From Gracilibacillus suaedae (GTDB lineage Bacteria > Bacillota > Bacilli > Bacillales > Amphibacillaceae): 64,000 nt of DNA. The notes beneath the pieces are model-generated. The model saw only the letters and a list, made by a program, of their open reading frames with translations. It searched no databases and was not told where the DNA came from. The first letter of the stretch is position 1, and every line of letters begins with the position of its first letter. The translations under genes were made by a program, and so were the position numbers. The stretch is taken from assembly GCF_017599345.1 (NCBI RefSeq), contig NZ_JAGFVL010000062.1, forward strand, positions 358,437 to 422,436. Direction: 5' to 3'. Of this stretch, positions 54,929-63,904 are shown in pieces.

Positions 54929-55728
54929 TATACGAGTCCCTCCCTTAACTTACCACTAATAATATCAATGACAACTACAACGGCAAATACAATAATAATA
55001 ATGGTACTAACAGCCGGATAATTCATGAAATTGATCTGTGTGTTTAACAATTGACCGATACCACCGGCACCAACCAATCCTAATACGAGCGAGGCACGGA
55101 TGTTAATTTCAAAGACGTATAAACTAAATGAAATAAATTGTGGCAGTACTTGCGGCACAATCGCAAAACTAATCGTCTGTAGCCCATTCCCACCTGATGC
55201 CCGAATTGCCTCGGTTGGGTTCATGTCAATCGTTTCAATTACTTCACTCATTAGTTTTACCAGAATTCCGACTGCAAAAATAATTAAGGCAATAATCCCA
55301 GAAAAAGCACCGATACCAAACAACCCGACAAAGACAACTGCTAAAATAATATCTGGAATGGTACGGATGATATTTAAGATCAAACGCATCCCTTGATAAA
55401 TCCAGGAATTGGTTGTCACATTATTAGCAGTTAATAACGAGAACGGTATACTGATAATCACTGCAATAGTAGTTGCAATAATAGCTATATGTATCGTTTC
55501 AAAAAGCTTCGGCCATACTTGATTGACATAGCTCCAATCAGGGGGAAAGAAATCACCAACTAACCCGAAGACATTCGGTAACTTTACAAAAAAGTGAACA
55601 ATAAATGATTCTGTTTTGATCGAGCTAAGTAAATAAAAGCCGAAGACAACAATTAAAGAGATTGTAATGATCAACTTGGTTTTAAAGGGATATAACCCTT
55701 TAGGAACGAAGGAAGATTCTTTACTCAT
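54928..55728 (-). CDS. phnE: PhnE-type ABC permease 1 (transporter 2)
   Basis: This 266-aa permease has the coupling loop ETIDMNPTEAIRASGGNGLQ and NIIRTIPDIILAVVFVGLFG. I placed the start at ATG 55728 (MSKESSFVPKG), inside the end of phnC and preceded by GGAGGGTTGGAGG; the longer frame to 55785 would overlap phnC by over 60 nt. It forms the membrane heterodimer with the next gene. Confidence 0.92.
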   Translation of the reverse strand: MSKESSFVPKGLYPFKTKLIITISLIVVFGFYLLSSIKTESFIVHFFVKLPNVFGLVGDFFPPDWSYVNQVWPKLFETIHIAIIATTIAVIISIPFSLLTANNVTTNSWIYQGMRLILNIIRTIPDIILAVVFVGLFGIGAFSGIIALIIFAVGILVKLMSEVIETIDMNPTEAIRASGGNGLQTISFAIVPQVLPQFISFSLYVFEINIRASLVLGLVGAGGIGQLLNTQINFMNYPAVSTIIIIVFAVVVVIDIISGKLREGLV

Positions 55729-56497
55729 CCTCCAACCCTCCTCGACGGTCTTCATCTCGGATCGAACGACCATAGATTTCTTCAAATGTTTGTTCCGTCA
55801 CTTCACTTGCAGGTCCATCAAACACCACTTCACCAGCACGCATACCTATAATTCGGTCGGCATATTCCATTGCCATATCAATGAAGTGAAGATTCACAAT
55901 CGTAGTAATTTTGTCTTCACGGTTAATCTGTTTTAAATACTTCATGACCTGATGAGAAGTTGGAGGATCAAGGCTTGCTACCGGTTCATCTGCTAAAATT
56001 AATTTCGGTTGTTGTGTTAGCACACGAGCGATACTAACACGTTGCTGCTGTCCGCCACTCAGTTCATCAGCACGGTTATATAATTTTTCTTCTATGTTTA
56101 CACGTTTCAAATTTTCATAAGCTAATAACTTATCTTCTTTAGAAAAAAGGTTCATGATACTTTTTAATGTTCCTGTATAACCTAATCGGCCAGAAATAAC
56201 ATTTTTGATAACGGTGGATCGCTTAACTAGGTTATAGCTTTGAAAAATCATCCCGATTTTAGTACGGAGTTTTCGTAAGTCTTTACCATTTGCTTTTAGG
56301 ATATCTTCATTATTTACGATTAAAGAACCACTAGTAGGTGTTACAAGTCGGTTAATACTACGGATAAAAGTTGATTTACCTGCCCCAGAAAGGCCGACGA
56401 TAACAACAAATTCTCCTTCATTGATTTTTACATTTATATTTTTTAATCCTTCTGTCCCATTTGGATAGACAAGTGAGACATCATTGAACTCAATCAT
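55721..56497 (-). CDS. phnC: PhnC-type ABC ATPase (transporter 2)
   Basis: This 258-aa ATPase has Walker A GLSGAGKSTF (Leu replaces the more common Pro/Asn after the first Gly), the Q-loop GMIFQSYNLVKR, signature ELSGGQQQRVSIARVL, Walker B LILADEPVASLDP and switch His in VNLHFIDM. The start is ATG 56497 after AAAGGGGC. A decayed partial duplicate of this gene lies at 57949-58405. Confidence 0.94.
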   Translation of the reverse strand: MIEFNDVSLVYPNGTEGLKNINVKINEGEFVVIVGLSGAGKSTFIRSINRLVTPTSGSLIVNNEDILKANGKDLRKLRTKIGMIFQSYNLVKRSTVIKNVISGRLGYTGTLKSIMNLFSKEDKLLAYENLKRVNIEEKLYNRADELSGGQQQRVSIARVLTQQPKLILADEPVASLDPPTSHQVMKYLKQINREDKITTIVNLHFIDMAMEYADRIIGMRAGEVVFDGPASEVTEQTFEEIYGRSIRDEDRRGGLEDE

Positions 56498-56522
56498 GGT
56501 CTTGCCCCTTTCCTTCATATCG

Positions 56523-56552
56523 AAACAGGAGAGAGCATGCTCTCTCCTGTTT
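56523..56552. terminator. 13-bp perfect hairpin between phnD and phnC
   Basis: AAACAGGAGAGAG (56523-56535) pairs with CTCTCTCCTGTTT (56540-56552). There is no long T run. As with the hairpin at 10445, it follows a binding-protein gene and may stabilise its mRNA or limit read-through. A near-identical copy is at about 58432-58463 in the decayed duplicate. Confidence 0.7.
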
Positions 56553-56560
56553 ACTTAATC

Positions 56561-57559
56561 TTATAGGTCATTAATGTCAATGTCGCTGAATTTACTATAA
56601 GTCTCACGGACGATATCATACTCGCTATCTTCAGCTTCAATGATTGCATCCCAGCTGTACACATCATTCATGATTTGAATCATATCTTCATCTTCGTTAA
56701 ATGATAGGAAGGAATCCTTAATCGTTTGAACAAGCTCATCACTTAGTTCGCTCGTTACTGAAATGGTGTCATTTGGAATTTCATCTGTATATCCAAGAAC
56801 TCTTGTTTTTTCCATGATATCCGGATATTCTTCTTCTAAATTGGTACGAACATCATCGAATGTTGTTGCTACATCTGCGCGACCTTCATAAACTTCAATT
56901 GCTGAGTTATCGTGTCCACCAGTGAGATAAGCTTCAGAGAAAAATTCTGTTTGTGGATCGTCTACATCAAACTCATCCATAATTTGTGCTGCCGGGAATA
57001 AGTAACCACTAGTAGATGTCGGGTCACCATATGCCCAAACTGCGCCTTCTAAATCAGCTAATTCTTCATACTCAGAATCTGCGCTGACAAGATATTGTGC
57101 TACATATGTCCCGCTTCCATAACGTTCAGATTTTAGGATAACTTCAACATCATGTTTATCATTTGCTAATACATAAGCAAAGGCAGGAATAAAACCAATT
57201 TGTACTTCGTTTGTCCCCATTGCTTCTACTAAAGCAGTATAGTTTGTCATAACTTTTCCTTCTACAGGAATGCCTAATTCTTCAGAAAGCCTGTCCGCTA
57301 AAGGTGCAACGGTATCGGCAATAGTGTCAGAATCTTGAGATGGTACAAATCCCATAATAAGCTCTTCAGGTGCATCACTTTCTTCACTAGCTTCTGCTTC
57401 ATTTTCCGCAGTTTCTTCTGCATCAGCATCCTCGGTTGTATTTTCTTCTGTGCTCTCACTGTCTTCATCGCTGCTTCCATTTGTCTCATCACTAGACCCG
57501 CAAGCAGAGATGACAAACATTGTTAATAATGCAACTAACAATAAAAGCCATTTTTTCAT
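56561..57559 (-). CDS. phnD: PhnD-type ABC binding lipoprotein (transporter 2)
   Basis: This 332-aa lipoprotein (lipobox VISACGS) has a long linker of Glu, Asp, Ser and Thr (about 22-65), then LIMGFVPSQDSDTIADTV, the PhnD-family opening, NYTALVEAMGTNEVQIGFIPA, GDPTSTSGYLFPA and TGGHDNSAIEVYEGRADVA. It differs clearly from the PhnD at 41631, so the two transporters probably have different ligands. No GntR gene is adjacent. A decayed copy is at about 58477-59070. Confidence 0.9.
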   Translation of the reverse strand: MKKWLLLLVALLTMFVISACGSSDETNGSSDEDSESTEENTTEDADAEETAENEAEASEESDAPEELIMGFVPSQDSDTIADTVAPLADRLSEELGIPVEGKVMTNYTALVEAMGTNEVQIGFIPAFAYVLANDKHDVEVILKSERYGSGTYVAQYLVSADSEYEELADLEGAVWAYGDPTSTSGYLFPAAQIMDEFDVDDPQTEFFSEAYLTGGHDNSAIEVYEGRADVATTFDDVRTNLEEEYPDIMEKTRVLGYTDEIPNDTISVTSELSDELVQTIKDSFLSFNEDEDMIQIMNDVYSWDAIIEAEDSEYDIVRETYSKFSDIDINDL

Positions 57560-57757
57560 CTCTAAAATCCCCCTTAAAATCTTAGTTTTACAAGAATATT
57601 GTCTATGGATTAACTAATAAAATCTATTATAGTGGTAAAAAAACTTACAGTATCTTTGGATTCCATAGTATATTCTTACTATGTCATTATCTATCGAAAG
57701 TTGTTAAAAATCTAGATGATTTACCGAAATATAACAATTTTATCGATAGCTTTACAA

Positions 57758-57957
57758 AATTTACACTTTCTTAATCAGAATCAATGGAGGAAACGCTTTA
57801 TCTTCGTTATAATTAAGTAATAGAGAGATAATGGAGGAAAACGATGAAAATTATTTTCAAATATGCAGATACATATAGAAAAGCTATGATTCTAGCACTT
57901 ATGCTAATGGTTGTAGAGTTAATGGTAGGACTTGTGCAGCCTATCATTCAGTACTAA
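57758..57957 (+). pseudogene. Truncated duplicate of the yfiB-type gene start with its leader
   Basis: The 86-nt leader and first 35 codons (57758-57948) are about 98% identical to 60268-60463, the start of the intact exporter gene. After PIIQ the frame reaches a stop at 57955-57957. The sequence switches at 57948/57949 into phnC-like sequence. This is the left end of the tandem-duplication junction. Confidence 0.9.
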
Positions 57958-58405
57958 CATGTTGCTTTGCTGCCCGCCACTCAATTCATCAGCAAGGTTA
58001 TATAATTTTTCTTATATGTTGACACGTTTCAAATTTTCATAGGCCAATAATTTATTTTTTTGAGAAAATGTTCATGATACTTTTTAATGTTCCTGTATAA
58101 CCTAATTGGCCAGAAATGACATTTTTATAAACAGTCTATCGCTTAACTAGGTTATACCTTTGAAAATCATCCCGATTTTTTTGTAAGGATTCACCATTTG
58201 TTTTTAAGATAGCTTCTTCATCTGCGATTAAAGAGCCACTAGTACTTATTATCAGTCGGTTAATGCTGCGGATAAAAGTAGATTTTCTTGCACCGGAAAG
58301 GCCGACGATAACAACAAATTTCCTTTCATTTATGTTTAAATTTATATTTTTAAGTCCTTTTCTCCCATTTGGATAGACAAGTGAGACATCATTGAACTCA
58401 AGCAT
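57949..58405 (-). pseudogene. Decayed partial duplicate of phnC
   Basis: The minus-strand sequence aligns with 56029-56497 (start MLEFNDVSLVYPNG, then Walker A changed to GLSGARKST) but carries frameshifts, internal deletions and stops, and lacks the part encoding Walker B and the C-terminus. The breakpoint matches the start of the duplicated unit. Confidence 0.9.
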
Positions 58406-58476
58406 GGTCTAACCCCTTACCCTCATATTGAAACAGGAGAGAGCATGCTCTCTCTCCTGTTTACTCAATCTTATAG

Positions 58477-59070
58477 GTCATTGATGTCTATAAGTCTCAC
58501 GGGCGATATCATATTCGCTGTCTTCAGCTGCAATGATCGCATCCCAACTGTACACATCATTCATGATTTGAATCATATCTTCATCTTCGTAAATGAAAGA
58601 AAAGAATCTTTAATCGTTTGTACAAGCTCATCACTTAATTCGCTTGGTACTGAAATAGTGTCATTTGGATTTTCGTCTGTATACCCAAGAACTATTGTGT
58701 CTTACATAATATCTGGGTAATCTTCTTCTAAATTCGTTCTAACATCATCGAAAGTTGTTGCTACATCTGTATTTCCTTGGTAAACTTCAATCGTTGAATT
58801 GTCGTGTCTACCTGTTTAATATGCTTCAATAAAACCAATTTGTACTTCATTTGTCTTCACTTCTACTAAATCAGTGTAGTTAGTCATAACTTTTTCTTCT
58901 ATAGGAATACCTAGTTCTTCAGACAGTTGTCCGCTAAAGACGCAACAGTATCAGCAATGTTGTCAGAATCTTGTGATGGTACAAATCCCATAATAAGCTC
59001 TTCTAGAGCATCACTTTCTTCACCGCTGCTTCCATTTGAATCATCATTGGTACCGCGAGCTGTTTCATCA
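58477..59070 (-). pseudogene. Decayed duplicate of phnD
   Basis: It aligns with phnD at 56561-57559 in order (sequence for YSWDAIIAAEDSEYDIVR at the 3' end, GFVPSQDSD and SSDE at the 5' end) but has an internal deletion of roughly 250 nt near 58820, frameshifts, and loss of the signal-peptide region. A remnant of the phnD-phnC hairpin precedes it. Not functional. Confidence 0.88.
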
Positions 59071-59194
59071 ATAATCACCCTTCAATTTTTGTGATATAGA
59101 TTTTACACTTTTACTATTCAAGAGTTAGGATTATTATTTTACAAAATTTACGAATACTTGCTTTAAAATATGAATTAATTTTATTGGTCATTTA

Positions 59195-59644
59195 TTAATC
59201 TGTAGTAGAAGAATATATATCTAATAGATATTTTTCATTAATAATTTTATTACTTTCTATCTTTTCTTCAGAGATTATAGACCACTTTTCGTCATTACGT
59301 CTTATGGTAAAAATGATGTTATCTCCGTGGGATTTTTTTCTAACTATAAAACCATCATCTTCTTTTATGAATACAATTGGTATGATATCTCCTTCAGCAC
59401 CACTCGATAAAATTTCTTCGAAACTATTAGAATCTACTTCTATTTCCTCAAAAAAATACGTATTATAATTCTGAATATCTTTTTTATACGTTTTTTCAAT
59501 GTCTCTTGCTACTTCATCTTGCAAAATGGACATATATAAGTCATCGTTGAATTCGTTAGTTTCATTTATGTTTAAAGGCTTTTCGATACAACCAACTATG
59601 AAAAAAATTGGGAGAATAAAGAAGAATTTTAAAAAAAGTCGCAT
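59195..59644 (-). CDS. Small lipoprotein of unknown function
   Basis: This 149-aa lipoprotein has a short signal and lipobox (FFIVGCIEK), then a mostly helical acidic region with DLYMSILQDEVARDIEKTYKKD and a C-terminal beta-rich half (IPIVFIKEDDGFIVRKKSHGDNI, FTIRRNDEKWSIISEE split). I do not recognise a family. The gene is more AT-rich than its surroundings and lies in the 1.2-kb block (about 59070-60267) that has no counterpart in the first duplication unit, so it may have been acquired. The start is ATG 59644; the ribosome binding site is weak. Confidence 0.6.
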   Translation of the reverse strand: MRLFLKFFFILPIFFIVGCIEKPLNINETNEFNDDLYMSILQDEVARDIEKTYKKDIQNYNTYFFEEIEVDSNSFEEILSSGAEGDIIPIVFIKEDDGFIVRKKSHGDNIIFTIRRNDEKWSIISEEKIESNKIINEKYLLDIYSSTTD

Positions 59645-59757
59645 TGTTACACTCCAGTAAAGATGTATTTCAATATAATAGACTATAATAATAAAGCAAG
59701 TTAGATCACATAATTATAATTGAAGAGTAGCTTAGGAGCTACTCTTCAATTATAATT

Positions 59758-60156
59758 TTAGTGATATGCTCTGATATACTTAGATGTAGTATCTTGATCT
59801 GTCTTAGTATTGCCATTTGTTAAGTAAGCTCTACCGAAGCTATACATTGTCCATTTGGTAGAAGAATTTGAATATTCATAATCTCGTAGGTTAACAGACC
59901 AATTAGCCTGATACTTTACTCCTGATGAACTATCTTTTACTATACCAGCTCTAGATAATTCAAACTTATAATAAACCCTGTTTACTTCATCGGCTCTTCC
60001 ACCATTAAAGCTACCACTTCCCCTTACACCTGTATCTCCTCCAGCATTAAAAGTATATATGGAAGAGTTAGCTCGAGGTGCTGCACTCACATCAAATGTA
60101 GATACGCCTAGAAAAATTGTCGATAGTGTTAACATTAATAGTATTTTTTTCATCAT
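59758..60156 (-). CDS. Small secreted protein of unknown function
   Basis: This 132-aa secreted protein has a signal peptide (residues 1-26, likely cleavage after VSAA), then a mature part of about 105 aa rich in Ser, Tyr, Gly and Arg (TFNAGGDTGVRGSGSFNGG, YYKFELSRAG, YQANWSVNLRDYEYS, FGRAYLTNGNTKTDQD). No cysteines and no membrane segment are seen. I do not recognise the family; the size and composition would fit a secreted peptide or a surface beta-sandwich protein. ATG 60156 follows GGGGGTG by 6 nt. It shares the AT-rich block with the lipoprotein gene at 59195-59644. Confidence 0.65.
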   Translation of the reverse strand: MMKKILLMLTLSTIFLGVSTFDVSAAPRANSSIYTFNAGGDTGVRGSGSFNGGRADEVNRVYYKFELSRAGIVKDSSSGVKYQANWSVNLRDYEYSNSSTKWTMYSFGRAYLTNGNTKTDQDTTSKYIRAYH

Positions 60157-60267
60157 AAATTTCACCCCCTTCCGAAAGATCTTAAATCTAAATTATCATT
60201 AAATTATAATTTTGGAAATAGTATCCATAATAAATTTACCAATTATTAACACTTGTAATAAAATCCA

Positions 60268-60358
60268 AATAAAATTTACACTTTCTTAATCAGAATCAAT
60301 GGAGGAAGCGCTTTATCTTCGTTATAATTAAGTAATAGAGAGATAATGGAGGAAAACG
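60268..60358 (+). repeat. Leader of the exporter operon (duplicated at 57758-57843)
   Basis: It is nearly identical to 57758-57843 (one A/G change noted). It includes GTTATAATTAAG with a TATAAT at 60323-60328, and GGAGG before the start codon. No clear -35 box was found. Confidence 0.75.
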
Positions 60359-62080
60359 ATGAAAATTATTTTCAAATATGCAGATACATATAAAAAAGCT
60401 ATGATTCTAGCACTTATGCTAATGGTTGTAGAGTTAATGGTAGAACTTGTGCAGCCTATCATTATGGCAAAAATAATCGACGAAGGCATTGTTGCTGAAG
60501 ATATGTCAATTATCTATTTTTATGGAGCAATTCTATTGGTAATAACCTTATTGGCATTTGCTGCCGGTATAGCAAGTTCTTTCTTTGCGGCAGAAGTTAG
60601 TCAAGGTGTAGGACATGACATGCGGAATGATATGTTTCATAAGATTCAAATGTTTTCTGCGATGAAAATTCAGCAATTCGCTACATCTACTTTATTAACG
60701 AGAATGACGAATGACGTGATACAAGTCCAAAATTTGTTATTCGCCTTTATGCGGATCATGTTGCGCGCACCTTTATTTATCGTCTTTGGAATTGTAATGT
60801 CCTTTACATTAAACATACCTTTGGCTTTGATTTTACTAGCTACGATTCCGGTCTTATTTGTGGTTATGTTTTGGTTAATGATAAAAGGAATGCGGTTGTT
60901 TCGACATGTACAGGAACGGGTTGACCACATTAATAATGTGATTCGTGAGAACCTGCTGGCGATCAAACTAGTAAAAGCTTTTCATCGTTTGACATTTGAA
61001 AATAACCGCTTCTCAAAAGTAAATACAAGTTTGAAGGATAAAAATCGCCAAGCACTATGGGTAATGGAAGTTGTTATGCCAATTGTCATGCTCATTATGA
61101 ATATCGCAATGATGGGATTGTTATGGTTTGGCTTTATCCAGCTTGAAACCGGATCAGCCAGAGCTGGCGAAGTAGTGGGGGTAATTAATTATGCAACAAG
61201 AATGCTGGCATCCTTTGGTGTGTTTTCCTTTTTACTTATGAACCTATCAAGAGGCCGAGCTTCTGCAAAACGTATTGATGATATAATTAAACAGTCTGCA
61301 GATGATCAGGTTATCGAACAGCAAGAAAGAACTCGGATTAAAGGGGAAATTAGCTTTGATCATGTTTCCTTTACCTATCCCGATACAAGCCAGGAAGTGC
61401 TACGGAATATTCATTTTCATGTTAAGACAGGAGAGAAGATAGGTATTTTAGGTGAAACCGGATCAGGAAAGACAACATTATTACATCTAATTCCATATCT
61501 GTATCATCCCTCAGCAGGGACGATTTATGTAGATGGTATACCGATGGAACAATTAGGTAATCAAGTAAGACATGATATAACGTTAGTCCCCCAGGAAGGA
61601 TTTTTATTTTCAGGGACGATTCTTGATAATATCACATGGGGAAATGAACATCTCACGCAAGAACAAGCGGAAAAAGTAGCGAAAGAAGCTCAACTCCATG
61701 ACTTTATTATGACTTTGCCACATACTTATCAGACATTGATTGGCCAACGAGGTGTCAATCTGTCAGGGGGTCAAAAACAACGGTTATCGATTGCCAGGGC
61801 ATTAGCAGATTCCCCCCGAATATTACTGCTTGATGATAGTACAAGTGCACTAGACGCCACTACAGAATCACGTGTTTTAGAAGCGATTAGAAAGAGGCGA
61901 TGTACTACGTTTATTGTTTCGCAAAAAATCAGCTCTGTAAAAGATGCTGACCAAATAATTTTATTAGAAAAAGGAGATATTGCTGGGCTGGGAACACATC
62001 ATCAATTACTACAAACGAATGCCTTGTACCAAACAATGTGGAATACTCAACAAAGGGGAGGGGTGAAATCGGATGGCTAA
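60359..62080 (+). CDS. ABC exporter half-transporter, degenerate-site subunit (YfiB type)
   Basis: This 573-aa protein has six N-terminal membrane helices (residues about 15-300) and a C-terminal ATPase (about 330-565). Walker A is GETGSGKTT and the signature is LSGGQKQRLSIARAL. Walker B reads ILLLDDSTSALD with Asp in place of the catalytic Glu, and the switch is VSQKIS with Gln for His. Such changes mark the non-catalytic partner of heterodimeric exporters (BmrC/D, TM287/288). Its length equals that of B. subtilis YfiB, and the partner follows with an 8-nt overlap. Drug or peptide export is likely; the substrate is unknown. Confidence 0.88.
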   Translation: MKIIFKYADTYKKAMILALMLMVVELMVELVQPIIMAKIIDEGIVAEDMSIIYFYGAILLVITLLAFAAGIASSFFAAEVSQGVGHDMRNDMFHKIQMFSAMKIQQFATSTLLTRMTNDVIQVQNLLFAFMRIMLRAPLFIVFGIVMSFTLNIPLALILLATIPVLFVVMFWLMIKGMRLFRHVQERVDHINNVIRENLLAIKLVKAFHRLTFENNRFSKVNTSLKDKNRQALWVMEVVMPIVMLIMNIAMMGLLWFGFIQLETGSARAGEVVGVINYATRMLASFGVFSFLLMNLSRGRASAKRIDDIIKQSADDQVIEQQERTRIKGEISFDHVSFTYPDTSQEVLRNIHFHVKTGEKIGILGETGSGKTTLLHLIPYLYHPSAGTIYVDGIPMEQLGNQVRHDITLVPQEGFLFSGTILDNITWGNEHLTQEQAEKVAKEAQLHDFIMTLPHTYQTLIGQRGVNLSGGQKQRLSIARALADSPRILLLDDSTSALDATTESRVLEAIRKRRCTTFIVSQKISSVKDADQIILLEKGDIAGLGTHHQLLQTNALYQTMWNTQQRGGVKSDG

Positions 62081-63884
62081 CAATAAAAGAGAAGTTCAGC
62101 CCCTCTCAAGGCATCACCCAATGATAGGAAAAAAACCAAAAGTAAGAAACTTTCGTGCTACATTATCCCGGATATGGAGCTATATGAAACTTGATAAATT
62201 GCAGTTTTGGCTCGTTTTAGTTATGGTTTTTTTAGGCGCTGTATTGTCCTTGCTCGGTCCATATTTGATTGGAGTGACAGTAGATGTAATGACAGGTGCA
62301 GAATTTGTGCTTTCATTTGAAATGCTTCTTATTTTGATAGCACTTATATTTGTTTTCCAATCTGTAACTATGGCATTACAAAATTATTGGATGATTGATA
62401 TTTCACAAAATACCGTTTTTGCAATGCGGAAAGACCTTTTTGAACATGTACTTCGCTTGCCAGTCATGCAATTTCAGGAATCCCAAAGTGGGGATCTGAT
62501 GAGTCGACTGACAAATGATATTGAAAATGTCAGCAGAACATTGAACACAGCTGTTATCCAAGTGACGACAAGCGTATTAACACTTGTTGGCACATTAGTT
62601 GTAATGCTTTTGCTTAGTCCATTGTTAACATTGATGACTGTAACTATCGTTCCTCTCATGTATCTTGGGATGAAATGGATTACGAATAGAACGGGATATT
62701 ATTTTAAGGAACAACAGCGTGAACTTGGTGAAATGACAGGTTTTTTAGAAGAAACCTTTTCAGGTCATTCGATGGTAAAATTATTTCACCAGGAGCACCG
62801 CGTAATCGAGCAATATCGAAAACATAATGAACAATTAAGAAAAGTAGGATACTGGGCTCAAGTCTATTCAGGATTCATTCCGAAGCTGATGAACGGCTTA
62901 AATAATTTTGGTTTTGCAATTATCGTCGGAGTAGGAGGCTGGATAGTGCTTGCTACAAATGCAGCTACGGTTACAATCGGTATTATGGTGACTTTCACGA
63001 CATATGCACGCCAATTCACTCGTCCGTTAAATGATTTAGCCAATCAATTTAATACGATTTTGTCCGCTGTTGCAGGTGCTGAACGAGCATTTGAAGTAAT
63101 GGATCAGGAGGAGGAAGAAACAAATCTAAAGAAGAAGAATATTGATAGGGTAAAAGGAGATGTGGTCTTTCGTGATGTTTCCTTTTATTACCATAAAAAA
63201 GAACATGTCCTGCACAATATTTCGTTTCATGCAAAACCAGGTCAAACGGTAGCATTAGTTGGCCCCACAGGATCAGGAAAAACAACGATTATTTCGTTAT
63301 TGGCCAGATTTTTTGAAGAACAAGTGGGAGATATTTTATTAGATGGTTATTCGATGAAGAATCTAACCAATAAAAGTATTCGAAGTCAACTAGGAATGGT
63401 GTTACAGGATTCTTATTTATTTGATGCGACGATTAGAGAAAATATTAGGTACGGAAAGTTAAATGCTACGGATCAGGAAGTGGAAGAAGCTGCGAAAATG
63501 GCAAATGCTCATAGTTTTATTGAACAACTGCCAAAGCAATATGATACGGTGCTTAAAGGCAACGGACAAGGTATTAGCCAGGGTCAACGGCAATTAATTG
63601 TAATAGCAAGAGCAATACTGGCGAATCCGTCTGTTTTAATCTTAGATGAGGCAACAAGTAGTATTGATACGATAACAGAATTAAAAATAACGGATGCATT
63701 AGAAACATTAATGGAAGGGAAGACTAGTTTTGTAATTGCACATCGCTTGAATACGATCGAGAAGGCTGATATGATACTTGTTCTAAAGGAAGGAAAAATA
63801 ATTGAAAAAGGTACCCATTCATCATTAATGAAAGAAAATGGTTTTTATGCTAATCTAGTCACAACACAAACTGTTCATGATTGA
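62073..63884 (+). CDS. ABC exporter half-transporter, catalytic-site subunit (YfiC type)
   Basis: This 603-aa partner has an extended polar N-terminus (about 40 aa), six membrane helices (about 45-330) and an ATPase domain (about 365-600). Walker A is GPTGSGKTT; the signature is altered to GISQGQRQLIVIARA; Walker B ILDEATSSID and switch His in VIAHRLNT are intact. The altered signature pairs with the degenerate Walker B of the first subunit in the same composite site, as expected for a heterodimer with one active site. It matches B. subtilis YfiC in size. Confidence 0.9.
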   Translation: MANNKREVQPLSRHHPMIGKKPKVRNFRATLSRIWSYMKLDKLQFWLVLVMVFLGAVLSLLGPYLIGVTVDVMTGAEFVLSFEMLLILIALIFVFQSVTMALQNYWMIDISQNTVFAMRKDLFEHVLRLPVMQFQESQSGDLMSRLTNDIENVSRTLNTAVIQVTTSVLTLVGTLVVMLLLSPLLTLMTVTIVPLMYLGMKWITNRTGYYFKEQQRELGEMTGFLEETFSGHSMVKLFHQEHRVIEQYRKHNEQLRKVGYWAQVYSGFIPKLMNGLNNFGFAIIVGVGGWIVLATNAATVTIGIMVTFTTYARQFTRPLNDLANQFNTILSAVAGAERAFEVMDQEEEETNLKKKNIDRVKGDVVFRDVSFYYHKKEHVLHNISFHAKPGQTVALVGPTGSGKTTIISLLARFFEEQVGDILLDGYSMKNLTNKSIRSQLGMVLQDSYLFDATIRENIRYGKLNATDQEVEEAAKMANAHSFIEQLPKQYDTVLKGNGQGISQGQRQLIVIARAILANPSVLILDEATSSIDTITELKITDALETLMEGKTSFVIAHRLNTIEKADMILVLKEGKIIEKGTHSSLMKENGFYANLVTTQTVHD

Positions 63885-63904
63885 TACAAGTTTAGTTGGA
63901 ATAT

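Noticed and set aside
57949..59070. A third functional phn transporter
   Set aside because: Frameshifts, stops and deletions throughout; it is a decayed duplicate.
59758..60156. Calling the secreted 132-aa protein a lactococcin-972-like bacteriocin
   Set aside because: A secreted small protein near an ABC exporter is suggestive, but I could not see the family's signature residues.
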